Shown here piece after piece: positions 34,861-52,917 of a stretch of DNA of 64,000 bases. Both the position numbers and the translations under genes were made by a program. The number at the start of each line of letters is the position of its first letter. The stretch's first letter is position 1. The notes below the pieces were generated by a model. It was not told the origin of the DNA and did no database searches. It saw only the letters and a program-made list of their open reading frames with translations. Where the stretch lies: contig JANTQA010000036.1 in NCBI GenBank assembly GCA_027625915.1, positions 2,413,501-2,477,500 of the forward strand, given 5' to 3'. This DNA is from Anaeramoeba flamelloides (Eukaryota > Metamonada > Anaeramoebidae).

Positions 34861-36432
34861 ACCAAAAAAAAAAAACTAAAAAAAAAAATAATTTAAATAA
34901 ATTTTTGAATAAAAATTCCTTAAAAGTAGATTGGTATTTTATATTATCTTAATCAAAAAGTATTTTTTATTTTTTAAATACAAAAAATATATCTTTAAAA
35001 TTTACTTTCTCTTCTTTTAGTATTTTGTTAAAAAAAACAAACAATTGTTAAAAATTTAGATTAATTTTCTTTAATTTAAAAATAATGTGATTTTTTTGAC
35101 ATTGCGAATAAATTTCAAATTCTACATGAAATATCGATATTTAGAAATCTTAAAAAATATAAAAACAAAAGAAAACACTATTAAAAGATTTATTTTCAAT
35201 AAATTTAGACTTTTTTGAAAAAGTGAATTTTTTCCATTATCAAGTATTTTGGGCTTTTTATAATTTCCTGATATAAATGACCTTTTAAAGAATTTTATAC
35301 AGACCCCCTATAAATTTGATCAAATCATAGTGGTCAAAAAAAATTACTAAATCTCAATTATTATTAATCAGCATCTTTGTAAAAATTAATAAAACAATAA
35401 TACACACCAGAGAATGGTTAATAACCTATATAAGTACATTTTTTAAAACCAATATACTCACTTAAAAAAAATTACAATATTTTTTTTTTTCTTTAAATGA
35501 AGATCTTCAGAAGATTCTAATAAAAATTTATATAGATTTTTTTTACAATCCTTTTTACACTTTTAATAATATTAATAAACCATTTTTAAATTAAATCCAA
35601 TAGATCTTGCAATAAAAATAAAATTTATAAATGAATTAAGAATCAAAAAAGAAAAACAAAATAACAAAAGCAAAAAAAGTGTAAAAACATTAAAAAATGA
35701 AAACAATTTTGAGATTTCCAAAATAAAATAATTCTTCTAATATAGATTCAAACTCTTTTAACATCCCTAATTCATCCATCTCAACTGAGCCTCTTTAACT
35801 TGAAAATTATTCATATGAAATTAAATCAAAATTAAACCTCTTTAGACAACTATTTTTGTGTATTACAAAGAAAAAAACAACCGTCAATTTTCACAACAAA
35901 AAAAATATCAAAAAAAATTTAGATCAAGAAACTTTGATATCTTCAATTAAAGTAATATCTTAAGAATAAACAAATTGAATTATTATTAACAATTGATTTA
36001 TGATGAACTAACAATTTTGGATATTTAAATTGTAATACTAGAATGAGGTTTAATAAATAGATTTTAAAATAAATTTTCCCTGCTTTGATGAAAAGAGCTT
36101 AATTGTGTTTTACAATAAATTTTAAATTACAGAATATAACTAAAAACAATAGCATTCATATATTTTAAAAGTGGAGAATAAGGGGGTGAAAAAGTAATAA
36201 ATGCTTTTTAAAAAAATTCAAATTATCAAATATTTTTATTTATTTTTTAATACTTTTCAAACAAAAAATTATAATTTTCTTGGATATAGTATTAAAAGTT
36301 TGAAAATTATTGATTTTGGCTTGAGTGTGATAACAGCTTTATCAATTTTTTTTTCATTTTTTTTTTTTTAATTAATGTTTATGTGAACAAATTATCTTCA
36401 AAAAAATATTTATTCTTCAAAATAAATCGTTT

Positions 36433-43639
<7,207 letters not shown>

Positions 43640-43802
43640 TTAAAATTTTCAGTTTGTAAATTCTTTAATTGTGAAATTCTTGTGTGGTTTGTTGAAATAA
43701 GAAATCGAAATAATTGCAACGAAAGGAAGAAATTAAAAAAATAAAAACAAAAAAATGAGAAAACGATTTTGAAAATTTAAGGGAATAATGGCACATAGAA
43801 AT

Positions 43803-44042
43803 TCATATTGACTGTGATACAAAAACTACTGTTTGAACAAATGCTGTATTAAAATCAGGAAACATAAACCCAGTTTCAAATCCTTTACAAATGTTTGAAA
43901 TTTCAAGCGGATAAAATTTCAGATCAATTTTTCTTTTTTCACTTTTCAAATATTCTTCTTCTTTCAGGTTATTAGTTCGCAAAGAACAACATAACATATA
44001 AAAAAGTCCAAAAATTAATAAATAGAGACCACCAATTTTCAT
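43803..44042 (-). CDS. possible small secreted protein, hypothetical
   Basis: A 79-residue frame starting MKIGGLYLLIFGLFYMLCCS, which reads as a plausible signal peptide or membrane anchor. The rest is mixed polar sequence with a GFETGFMFPDFNTAF stretch rather than pure A/T-tract residues. It lies 166 bp upstream of the Rab2 start on the same strand, so it could be an independent gene, a 5' exon of something unrecognised, or chance. No family is recognised. Confidence 0.3.
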   Translation of the reverse strand: MKIGGLYLLIFGLFYMLCCSLRTNNLKEEEYLKSEKRKIDLKFYPLEISNICKGFETGFMFPDFNTAFVQTVVFVSQSI

Positions 44043-44269
44043 CTATTTCTTGATATTTAATTGTACTTTCATCAAAATAATGTATATAAAAAAGTTTAAT
44101 CAATGTTGCAAAATAAAAAATCTTTTACTTTTTTAGAGAAGACCGATAGATTAATTAATGCAAGAAACCAACAATAAACAACATTAATATGGTATTATTT
44201 TCTTGTGGTTCTATTATTAAAAAAGAAATAAAAAAAATGAAGGATAAAATTGGACTATAGATCTCTCAT

Positions 44270-45000
44270 AAAAAGAGTAAATTTTTTATTGTTAAGGGAT
44301 CAATACTCTACAACAACAGAGCAAAATTTTAAAATATTTTATTCATGGTATTCTTTACTTACAAATTATGTAGATTTTCAAGTGTTGTAAAAATTCTGAT
44401 CCAACAAGAAAATCAAAATAAGAAAATTTTTTTAGTGAGATCGAATTTTTTTTTCCATTTTTTCTGAAAAAGAAAATAATTAAATTAATTTTTTTGGTTT
44501 TATAATAAAATTTTTTTAAAATTTTTATTGCTGTTTCCATCATTATTATACATATTAAGTCTTTTTTGTCAGGAATATTAATGAGAAGATTTTTTTTCTT
44601 TTTTGAGATAATTCTTTTGGTTAACAAAAAAAATTGATTTATTTGACCAATTTAAAAAATAATAGTATTTTTTTAAATATCGTAGTTTTAACATGATAAA
44701 TTAATTTCCAAATAATTTTCTTAGAAATTATTTTTTCGTTCTAAGATAAAATTCAATTTTTCAAATTAAATTTTCTTGAAGATATTTGAGAACAAAGAAT
44801 TTTTATCGTCAAAATTCAAAATCATTTTTTTTTACTACCAATTATGAATTTAAATCTTATAAAGATTTTTGTGAATAAGACCAAACAATTTATTAACAAA
44901 ATTTTTCAAAGTTAAAAATTCTTTTATATTTGTTTTTCATTTTTTGAAAACAAGAAAACCACTTTTTTGAAACTTAAAGAAATATAACATTTTTGAAAAA
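44270..45000. repeat. dispersed diverged repeat (copy B)
   Basis: Partner of about 17450-18200 in the same orientation; see the shared TTTAGTGAGAT, AAGTCTT ... GAATATTAATGAGAAG and CTTGAAGATATTTGAGAA phrases. Substitutions and indels are frequent. Confidence 0.5.
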
Positions 45001-46434
45001 ATAGATCTATATATGGATCAATATCTAACCCCATTCGCTAAATTCATTTATTTTTTCTTAAAAAATGAAATTCTGAATTGTTTTCACTTAATATTTTTTA
45101 TTTTTTTTTCAATTTATAGGAGTGTAATAAATATCTAACAAAAGAAAAATCCCTGAAATGAATTTTAATATTTGAATATTCGGAAAATTCTTGAATAATT
45201 AAAAATATTTTAAATCAAATTCTTTTTATAAATAAACAATTTTTTTGAACCAAGTAATAAACCTACCTAAAGTTCATTAAAGTAAGATGTCGGTAGAATA
45301 CTCATTAAAATGTTTCATGGCTTTTTAAATAAAATAAAATTGTGAAAAAACTATAGGGTTTTATAAAGGTTTGCTAGAATATGGAAAATGATAATTTTAT
45401 TCTTGTTTTTTGATTAATTGGATGGTGTTTTGAAAGGGGTAATTTCATTAATCATCATTTGAATAAGTGGGTGATTGATAATTTACAAAATTTCTTTCTT
45501 AAATAATTGGATTTATTTTACAATTATTACATTTAAAAAACAATCTTCATAAGATTAAAAATTAAAAATCTTGCCAGGATTTTTTTCTTGTAAAGTATTT
45601 TATTCACTCCTATATACTAAATTTTCGTTTTTTTTTGAACTAATTTTCAGATTTCTGTTTTTTTTTTTTATGAAATCAACTTTCTCAAAAATTTCATCTC
45701 CTATTTAAGAGTAAATTTTCCATTTAATTTTTCCTTTTTACAATTTCTTTTAAATAATAGATCTTTAAAAATAATAATATCTGATTAACTTATTGTTGGT
45801 TATTATTTTTTTTCTTGGGTTAATTAATGATTAGAATTTCTATAAAAAAGAAACACGACTTTTTATTTTGAAAATATTTTAATCAAGTCAGCTTGGGGTT
45901 TTTTGGTGACATTACTAATAGAGTTTTCGAAGAAATAAAAAAATACTTTTATGAGTTCTATTTATTTGTTTGAACCCTTTTCATGATTTCTTTTGGAAAA
46001 AGTATTAATATGAGAAGAATTCAAAAGAAAAGAAATATTCCAGGATGGAAGAAAAAAGTTATCAATTGATTTATATTTAATTTATATTTCAACTCTATGC
46101 TTCAAAAAAATTAATTTTTTGTTTCACTATTGTTCGTTGACAGAGAGAGGGCTTTGAATCAAACAAATTGAAATTTGTGATCATCTATTGATTTGTTTGA
46201 GAGTTTTTTATTTTAAATATTTTGTTTTTTAAGTACTATTGTTAACAATAGTATTTAAACAACAAAATACAAATTAGGTTGGTATGGAAAGTACATTTCC
46301 TACATATTAAAATCTTTGAATGTAAATCACAGTGATCAGAATACTGCGTTCCCAACTTCAATAAATTGTGTTTCAAAATATATTCGGTGCTTTTTTTTCC
46401 TTATTGTTCCAATGTAACATCCAATTGCTACCCA

Positions 46435-46810
46435 GTAGTATACCTACATTCGAATCAATTTTGAAAGTAAATTCCTCGATATTTTCAGTAAATTTTCAAT
46501 TAAGAATGCAATTTGTTTAAAAGTTTTTGGGATATTTTTCAATTATTTTCAATTGTTTTTTTGGTTATAAATTTGAAATAATTTCCTTCAAATTTACTCT
46601 ATTTTTTGAGATAAATTTAGCAATGTTGATCTTGATTTTTTAGAATTTCTTTTAAATTAATATAACTTTAAGAAACCAAACAATATTTTTAATTAGGATT
46701 TTATTGTCAATTTCTTGGATCGAATCATGTTGAGGCCTTCTATAACAAAAACACACGCTTTTTTCTTTTGGAACATGGATTAAATTTTTCATCACGCATT
46801 ATTTTGACTC
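46435..46810. repeat. dispersed repeat, copy B
   Basis: Partner of about 33950-34330, same orientation. It ends about 150 bp before the p24 gene start. Confidence 0.5.
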
Positions 46811-46957
46811 TAGCAGTATCTTTTCAAAAAAACACAAAGCAGTGCCAAATGTCTACCGATAATTATTCCTTCTATAAAAACTTAAATTTGATTGAAAATA
46901 ACAAGAAAAAAAAAATTTCCGCCAACAAGTTAGATCATTTTTTGTAAATTTCCCCAA

Positions 46958-47728
46958 ATGAAATCATTTCCCGTTCTTTTTTTGTTCTTATTTTTCTCTC
47001 AAATCAGTGCTCACTCTTTCTCTCTGCCAAGTGGAAGAACCGAATGCTTTTATGAAACTTTTGAGACTGAAAAACAAGTAGATTTTGATTTTCAAGTACT
47101 AAATGGCATTAACCAATATGTCAACTTAAAAGTAAAAACTTTGTGTTTATAGATTCTTTAGGTTACTAAGCACTCTTTCTCTTTCTTCGAGTTAATCTTT
47201 TTGTTTTTTTTATTTTCTTGCTTTTGTTTTTCTTTTTTAATGTATGCCAACTTTTCATGAAATGCCTTTCAAAAGGTAAGATCGCCACAAAGGGTCCTTA
47301 TGTATAACAAGCAACGTACTGAAACTGAAAAATTTTCCTTCACACCACATTCAACGAATCCATATTCTTTTTGTTTTGAAAACATTATTTCTTCACATCA
47401 CAAAAAAGAAATTAATTTTAATTTGTATCAATCAATCGCGCCATCTTATCGAAATTTAGAAAAAGAAGGAAAAGAAAAAACACCATTAGAAATCGATAAC
47501 ATTCTCTTACTTGGTGAGTGTACCATTGGCTTATCAGAAAAGTTTGAAGAAATCAAGGAATTAGTAAAATATTTAAAGATTAGAGAAACAGTGCACAGAA
47601 ATACAACAGAATCAACAAACGCAAGAGTGTTGCTGTGGTCAACATTCCAATTAGTCTTACTTACAATTGCTTCCTTTGTTCAAATTTGGGTGATTAAGCG
47701 TAGGTTCGAAAAAAAGCACTTTGTTTAA
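46958..47728 (+). CDS. p24/TMED (emp24/GOLD) cargo receptor
   Basis: Two exons, 46958-47131 and 47276-47728, joined in phase 0 across a 144-bp intron (donor GTAAAA, acceptor CAAAAG), give 208 residues, the usual p24 length. It has an N-terminal signal peptide (MKSFPVLFLFLFFSQISAHS), then a GOLD domain with the paired cysteines of the family (TECFYE early; YSFCFEN later), a coiled segment with LEIDNILLLGECT, the REXVHRNTTESTNARVLLWS juxtamembrane block typical of p24, and one membrane span near residues 175-197. The short cytosolic tail is IKRRFEKKHFV, with basic and terminal hydrophobic residues as in COPI/COPII sorting tails. p24 proteins shuttle between ER and Golgi as cargo adaptors. Confidence 0.9.
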
Positions 47729-47942
47729 AGGTTAGATCAATCAATTAATAAACAAATCCAAAAATTTAAAAATAAATCCTTAAATTTAGAATTTTTAACT
47801 GATTTTTTAAGATCAATTATGTAATTTGAGAATTACAAATTTCAATGGGATCATATTTTGTTTGAAATTACCATAAATTCAAATCAAAAAATTTACAAAT
47901 TTTCTCATAAAAGTTCATAAAGGAAGCGGAATTATATATCCA

Positions 47943-48057
47943 TTTTAAAAAAGTGAAGACTTAAAGTTTTACAAAGTGTTGTTCAAACCACTTTAAAGAG
48001 TGAATCAAACAATTTCTGCAATACATTTTAAAACATAGCGTCTTCACTTTTTTAAAA
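47943..48057. mobile_element. tiny inverted-repeat element, 115 bp
   Basis: Perfect 18-bp inverted ends: TTTTAAAAAAGTGAAGAC at 47943-47960 and its complement at 48040-48057. The interior is non-coding. Either a very short MITE or a hairpin just downstream of the p24 gene. Confidence 0.5.
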
Positions 48058-48486
48058 TAGCTGTATCTCGAAACATTTCATTTCTTATCGACTTTGAAAT
48101 TCTGCAAGTTTTATCTCAAAGTTTCATTCAGTGGCTGTAACTCTTATTTATTTTTTCCACAAAGGTAATAGAGCACTTATTTGGACAAGGATACAATTAA
48201 ACCCGATAAACAAACTTCCTTTATCATCTTTAGAGAAATGAATTATCATTTTTAAAAGAATTCATTTTTATCCAATTTTTTTTCCTAAAAGATTCCCAAT
48301 CCTTTTCTGTTTGTATTTTTGGATTCAATTATGACAATTCAAAAAAAAAAATGTAAAAATAATTTATCTTACAGGAAGGGTAATTTTTAAGAGATTTTTT
48401 ACACCCAATAACATTTATTCTTTTACTGATATACGTACAGTGTAATTTAAAATTGTATTTAAATAGAATAAGTTCAGTTAACCAAC

Positions 48487-48722
48487 ACTGATAAATTGAA
48501 ATATATTTAATAAACTTTTTAGTTCAATTTCCATTTTTGGAATCAAATAAACACCACTTTTAAAACAACACAACAAAAAGAATCTTTTGAAGGATCAACT
48601 AATTTTACAAAGTTTCTTCACATTTAAACCAATAGAATGCAATATTAAAAGCTAGAGTAAAAAAAATTTGGAAAAGGAAAACGAAGTAAAAAATTTTCAG
48701 ATATTTATTTGAATTTATCAGT
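48487..48722. mobile_element. MITE-like element, 16-bp inverted ends (copy B)
   Basis: Begins ACTGATAAATTGAAAT and ends ATTTGAATTTATCAGT. Same length and ends as 16938-17172, with shared interior. Confidence 0.6.
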
Positions 48723-49446
48723 ACTAATCTTCTATGTAGCAAAGCTTCGATCATAAAAGTAATTTAGAAGAATTTTTTTAGTGTATTTTTTTTTTAGAAG
48801 AGTAAAACCAAGATCATACACAAAAGTAAAGCAAATCAAATAAGAAGATAGTTCCAAAAACCGAGCCAATGTTTTTCCTATTTTTTCCTTGTATATATTT
48901 ATTTTTTATAATTTTTGTAAATATACTTTTTATAAATAAGAAAAGTTTATATTACCTTGAGTTAGGCTCAGAAAAAATGATAAAAAAAAAATTTACCAAG
49001 CTATAAATTCCTTTTTTGATCATTATGTTTTAGTTTAGTAATATTATAATTACTAGACATCTATTATTCTTTTCAAAATTTTGTTAATATTTAATTTTAT
49101 CATTATTGATCGTTTTCAAATATTAAATAATAATATTGACGAGAAAAAATAATGAACTTTTGTGTCTTTTGTTTTTGATTGGCTTTTCATAATTTAATAA
49201 TAAAATAAAAAATATCATTCTGAAATAGAAGTATGTAATTTTCGTTATATAGTTGTTGAGATCTGTTAAATAATCTTTTAAAATTAACAAAAAAATGTAT
49301 TAAAGTATTATCTGACTTTTTTTAGTTTGTCACGATCATATATTAGTTGTTAAGTTTTTGCGAAATTGAATAGACCATTTCATTGTAAAGATTTGTCTCT
49401 TTGGTTCGATTTCTTAATCACTGAAACGAAAACTTCCAACTCAACT

Positions 49447-49450
<4 letters not shown>

Positions 49451-49490
<40 letters not shown>
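49451..49490. repeat. TA dinucleotide microsatellite
   Basis: About 18 uninterrupted TA units, running into ATATAAATATATAAAT. A shorter TA-rich patch occurs at the centre of the palindrome near 50300-50335. Confidence 0.9.
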
Positions 49491-49491
<1 letters not shown>

Positions 49492-49719
49492 TATAAATCT
49501 AGAAGGGATTATTCTAAAGTACATATTTCAAAGCTGAAAATAAAAATTTAATTGAAAAAATCTTTATAAGAAGACATAACTATATAACTAGTAACAATAT
49601 AATCACCATTTCAAAAATTGTTACTCACCTACAATAATAAATTGAATATATATATTAACTATTTTTTAAAAATTTTGAATCATTTTATAATGTTAATGGA
49701 AGTTGTTTTGAGGATTTAT

Positions 49720-49837
49720 TCCTGTATTCTTTCAAAAAATTATTTTCAATGTTTTGGATCGGAATCATTTTTTCTAATTTTGCAAATTTTTGTTTTGTTT
49801 TTTGAATAATTTTTGAATTTCTTTTTCTTTTTCTTTT

Positions 49838-49874
<37 letters not shown>

Positions 49875-50790
49875 CTTTTTTTTCTTTTTTTTTTTTTTTG
49901 AATTTCTTTTTTTTTGATTTCGAAACTTTTTTTTCCCAAAGATCTTCTGGAAAAAAAAAGATCACCAAAAGACCAATAATCAATAAGAAAATTGAGACTA
50001 TGTAATGTCTTTTAAAATGAATTTAATTATTAATAAAAAATCTTGTTGTTAACTTTTTTCCAATGAAAGTTCAGTAATAAAAATCGGTAATGCTCATTTC
50101 AAAAATTTATACTCATTTTTTTTTTAATTTTTGGTTTTATTATTTTTTTATATAAAATATCAGGTTTTTATATATTTAGAATGAGTTAAAAGTGAATCAC
50201 AAATCAGATTTAATTATTAATTGTTCTTGAATACTTAGGGATAATTTTTTTTTTTTAATTTATTATTTCAGGTGGAGTAACAATTTTTGAAATGGTGTTT
50301 ATATATCTATATATCTATATATATATATATATCATTTAGTATTCAAGAACAATTAATTATTAAATATGATTGTTAATTCACTTTTAAATTATAATAAATA
50401 TATAAAAAGCTAAAATTTTAAAAATTAAAAAAAAATTAAAAAAACCTCAAAGAAATTAAAAAAAAAATGAGTATAAATTCTTGAAATCAGTATTACCGAT
50501 TTTTATTACTGAACTTTCATTGGAAAAAAGTTAACAACAAGATTTTTTATTAATAATTAAATTCATTTTAAAAGACATTACATAGTCTCAATTTTCTTAT
50601 TGATTATTGGTCTTTTGGTGATCTTTTTTTTTCCAGAAGATCTTTGGGAAAAAAAAGTTTCGAAATCAAAAAAAAAGAAAAAGAAAAACAAAAAAAAGTA
50701 AAAACTTGAAACAGTAAAACAAAAATTTTCAAAATTAGAAAAAATGATTCTTGATCTAAAAATTGAAAATCTTTTTGATAAGAATATAGG
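49720..50790. repeat. large imperfect palindrome (about 1.1 kb)
   Basis: The left arm from about 49720 (CCTGTATTCTTTCAAAAAAT, GGAATCATTTTTTCTAATTT) through 49930-50245 (CCCAAAGATCTTCTGG, AGACCAATAATCAATAAG, TAACTTTTTTCCAATGAAAG, ATTCAAGAACAATTAA-type end) is matched in reverse complement by about 50335-50790. The middle is a TA-rich loop. Parts of the arms exceed 90% identity by eye (for example 49935-50090 against 50490-50640). No gene lies inside. Confidence 0.75.
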
Positions 50791-51464
50791 GAAAAAAACA
50801 CAAGAAAAATATAGAAAAATATTTCAAAGAAAAAGAAAAAGAAAAAGAAAAATAAAAGAAAAAAAAAATTATGAAAAAAAAAAAAAAAAAAATCAAAAAA
50901 GAATAAAAAGAAAGAGAAAATTTGAAAAAAATTAGAAAAAATAATTGTGTTTTAAAAATTGAAAATTTATTGTGAGAAGAATAATGAATTAAACTCAAAT
51001 AATAAGTTCTATTTCTTTAATAAAATTGTGCCTTTTTTTGCTAAAAAAGAGTTTATAATAATCAAAATCAGATTTTCAATTTTTTTTTTATTTTTTTTTT
51101 TTTTTTCATTTTTTACTTCTTGACATTAATAAAACAAATCAGTTTTCATCTTTTTCTGGTTTTTAATTTTTAATAAACTTATTTTTCTATTTTCTCTTTT
51201 AATAATGAGTTCATAATTTAAAACTTTACCAATTTCTATTTTTTGAAATCTAATTTTTTTTGGGGAAAAATGAATTTAATTGAGAAAACTTTTGTTAATT
51301 TTTAAGAATGATTAAAAAAACTTTTTTGAAATTGTTTTTATTAATTTTCAAAAGAAATCGAAGTAAAAATGATTTTTTTCTAAAAAACAGACAATAATTA
51401 AATTGTTATTAAAAACAATTTTAAAATAATTTTTGAATGATTTATTGATTATTAAATTGGTTCC

Positions 51465-52666
51465 TAGAGGTTTTGATGATAACATATATTATCATAATAT
51501 TAAAGATTAATTCGCAATAGTATTAAAAAATCGTGATTATTCCAACTTTATAGCGAAAAATCATAAAATCGCGATATTCAACATTATCTCGATATTCATA
51601 ATTATCACGAAAAAATGAAAAATTATTTTATGAAATCAGATAAAAAAACTCTTGGCTTTTATAAAGCCTTGGGACTTTTACAACACTTTTTCCCTTTCAT
51701 AAATGTTTGAAAGTGTTTGTAAGGGTTGTGAATTGTCTTCAATTGTTTGAAAGTTTTTTAAGATATAAAACTTTAGGAAAAGCAATAAGTTTGGATTGTT
51801 GTGGAAAAAAAACTTTTTTTTTTCATTTTTTTTTTTTTGAAAATATAAAATCTTTCAACGAAATTTATGATCATACTAATAATAATCCATTTCAACAATT
51901 TATTTAAATATACAATAGATTTTTTTTTTAAAAATGGTGTTGTTACCTTCACAAATTAAATAACCAAAAAGAATAATTAGTGATTTTTCTTCTTATTGGT
52001 GATCGGTCAAACAAAAACCTCTAAGCTCTAGTTGTGTTTTCTGTCCAATACAAAGATATGATATACAAAGAAGAAGAAGATAAAAATTGTACAAAAAATC
52101 TTAATAATTGGTGATCTTCCGACAGGTTGTTGTGGTATTTTTATTTGAAAAATTATCCAACCCCTTTTAGCTCTCTGAGAATATTGAAAATGTTATAACC
52201 CAAGAACACATTATTTAAAGAACATGTGAAGGGTTGGTTTTTTCAGAAGCCCTCATTATTCAACACAATTTACAACACCACGATTGACTGAGAAATTATT
52301 TATTTCTCTTTAGTTCTTATCTTTTTGTTGATATAAAAGGATCGATAGGTTTATCAACCAAACCAAACAAATACACAATAAAACTCTTTGATCTGATCCT
52401 TGATTGAATCAAGTATCTTTTTTTGTTGTTTTTTCAAAGAATAACTTTTTTTCACATAATCTATTTTTTGATCAAAAAAAAGTTTTTGTAAAAATATTGC
52501 ACAATTATCCCAAAAAACACATCAACTATTATATCGCGATTAAATTTTTATTTACTATATTTTGGAATTTATAACGATTATTTAGAATAATTATCGAGAT
52601 TTTATAGATTATCGCGATTTTTGTAACTTTATCGTGAATTAAGAATAGATATCATCAAAACCTCTA
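51465..52666. mobile_element. TIR element family with TA target, shorter copy
   Basis: Begins TAGAGGTTTTGATGATAACA and ends TATCATCAAAACCTCTA; the terminal 17 bp are perfect complements and lie between TA dinucleotides. The interior is shared with 29664-31512. Subterminal TCGCGAT and ATTATCACGA repeats lie near both ends. It is non-autonomous, 1.2 kb, and ends 250 bp from the 3' end of the PROPPIN gene. Confidence 0.65.
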
Positions 52667-52917
52667 TTTCATCCAGGAAATTTTTTTTTGATGATAGTAA
52701 AAAAAAAATTTCTAACAATCTAATTACTCAAATTCTAAAAAATTAAATTGTGATATTTTTACGAAAAAAAATAACAATCAGGTTATTAATTCTTAGATTA
52801 TCAATCTAACATTTAATTTGTATTCAAAATAATAATAATAAAACAAAATAAAAGTATATCGTTGAATGTGTGTATTTATAAAATTAATTTAATTTAATTT
52901 TTTTTGCGGATTAGTGG

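Larger units (their letters stand above)
32586..36432. other. intergenic region, no gene seen
   Basis: 3.8 kb between the start of the CARMIL-like gene and the 3' end of Rab2, both on the minus strand. No frame looks coding. It includes dispersed repeats at about 33950-34330 (matching 46435-46810) and 34600-34860 (matching about 57880-58110). Confidence 0.6.
44043..46957. other. intergenic region dominated by old repeats
   Basis: Contains dispersed repeat copies at about 44270-45000, about 45640-45900 and about 46435-46810, plus an inverted fragment near 45250-45290 related to the 57.9 kb repeat. No coding frame is convincing; the frame at 44355-44627 falls inside the repeat. Confidence 0.6.
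47729..52917. other. intergenic, rich in inverted-repeat elements
   Basis: 5.2 kb between convergent genes. It holds a 115-bp inverted-repeat element, a MITE copy, a TA microsatellite, a 1.1 kb palindrome and a 1.2 kb TIR element, all listed separately. The Lys/Phe-rich frames at 49685-49983 and 50744-50998 are A/T-tract artefacts. Confidence 0.65.

Noticed and set aside
49390-49420. GGTTCGATTTC as a tRNA T-loop
   Set aside because: No acceptor, D-arm or anticodon arm can be folded around it. No tRNA or rRNA was seen anywhere in the window.
49685-50998. Lys- and Phe-rich frames near the palindrome
   Set aside because: Composition follows A and T tracts; they lie in inverted-repeat arms and show no motifs.
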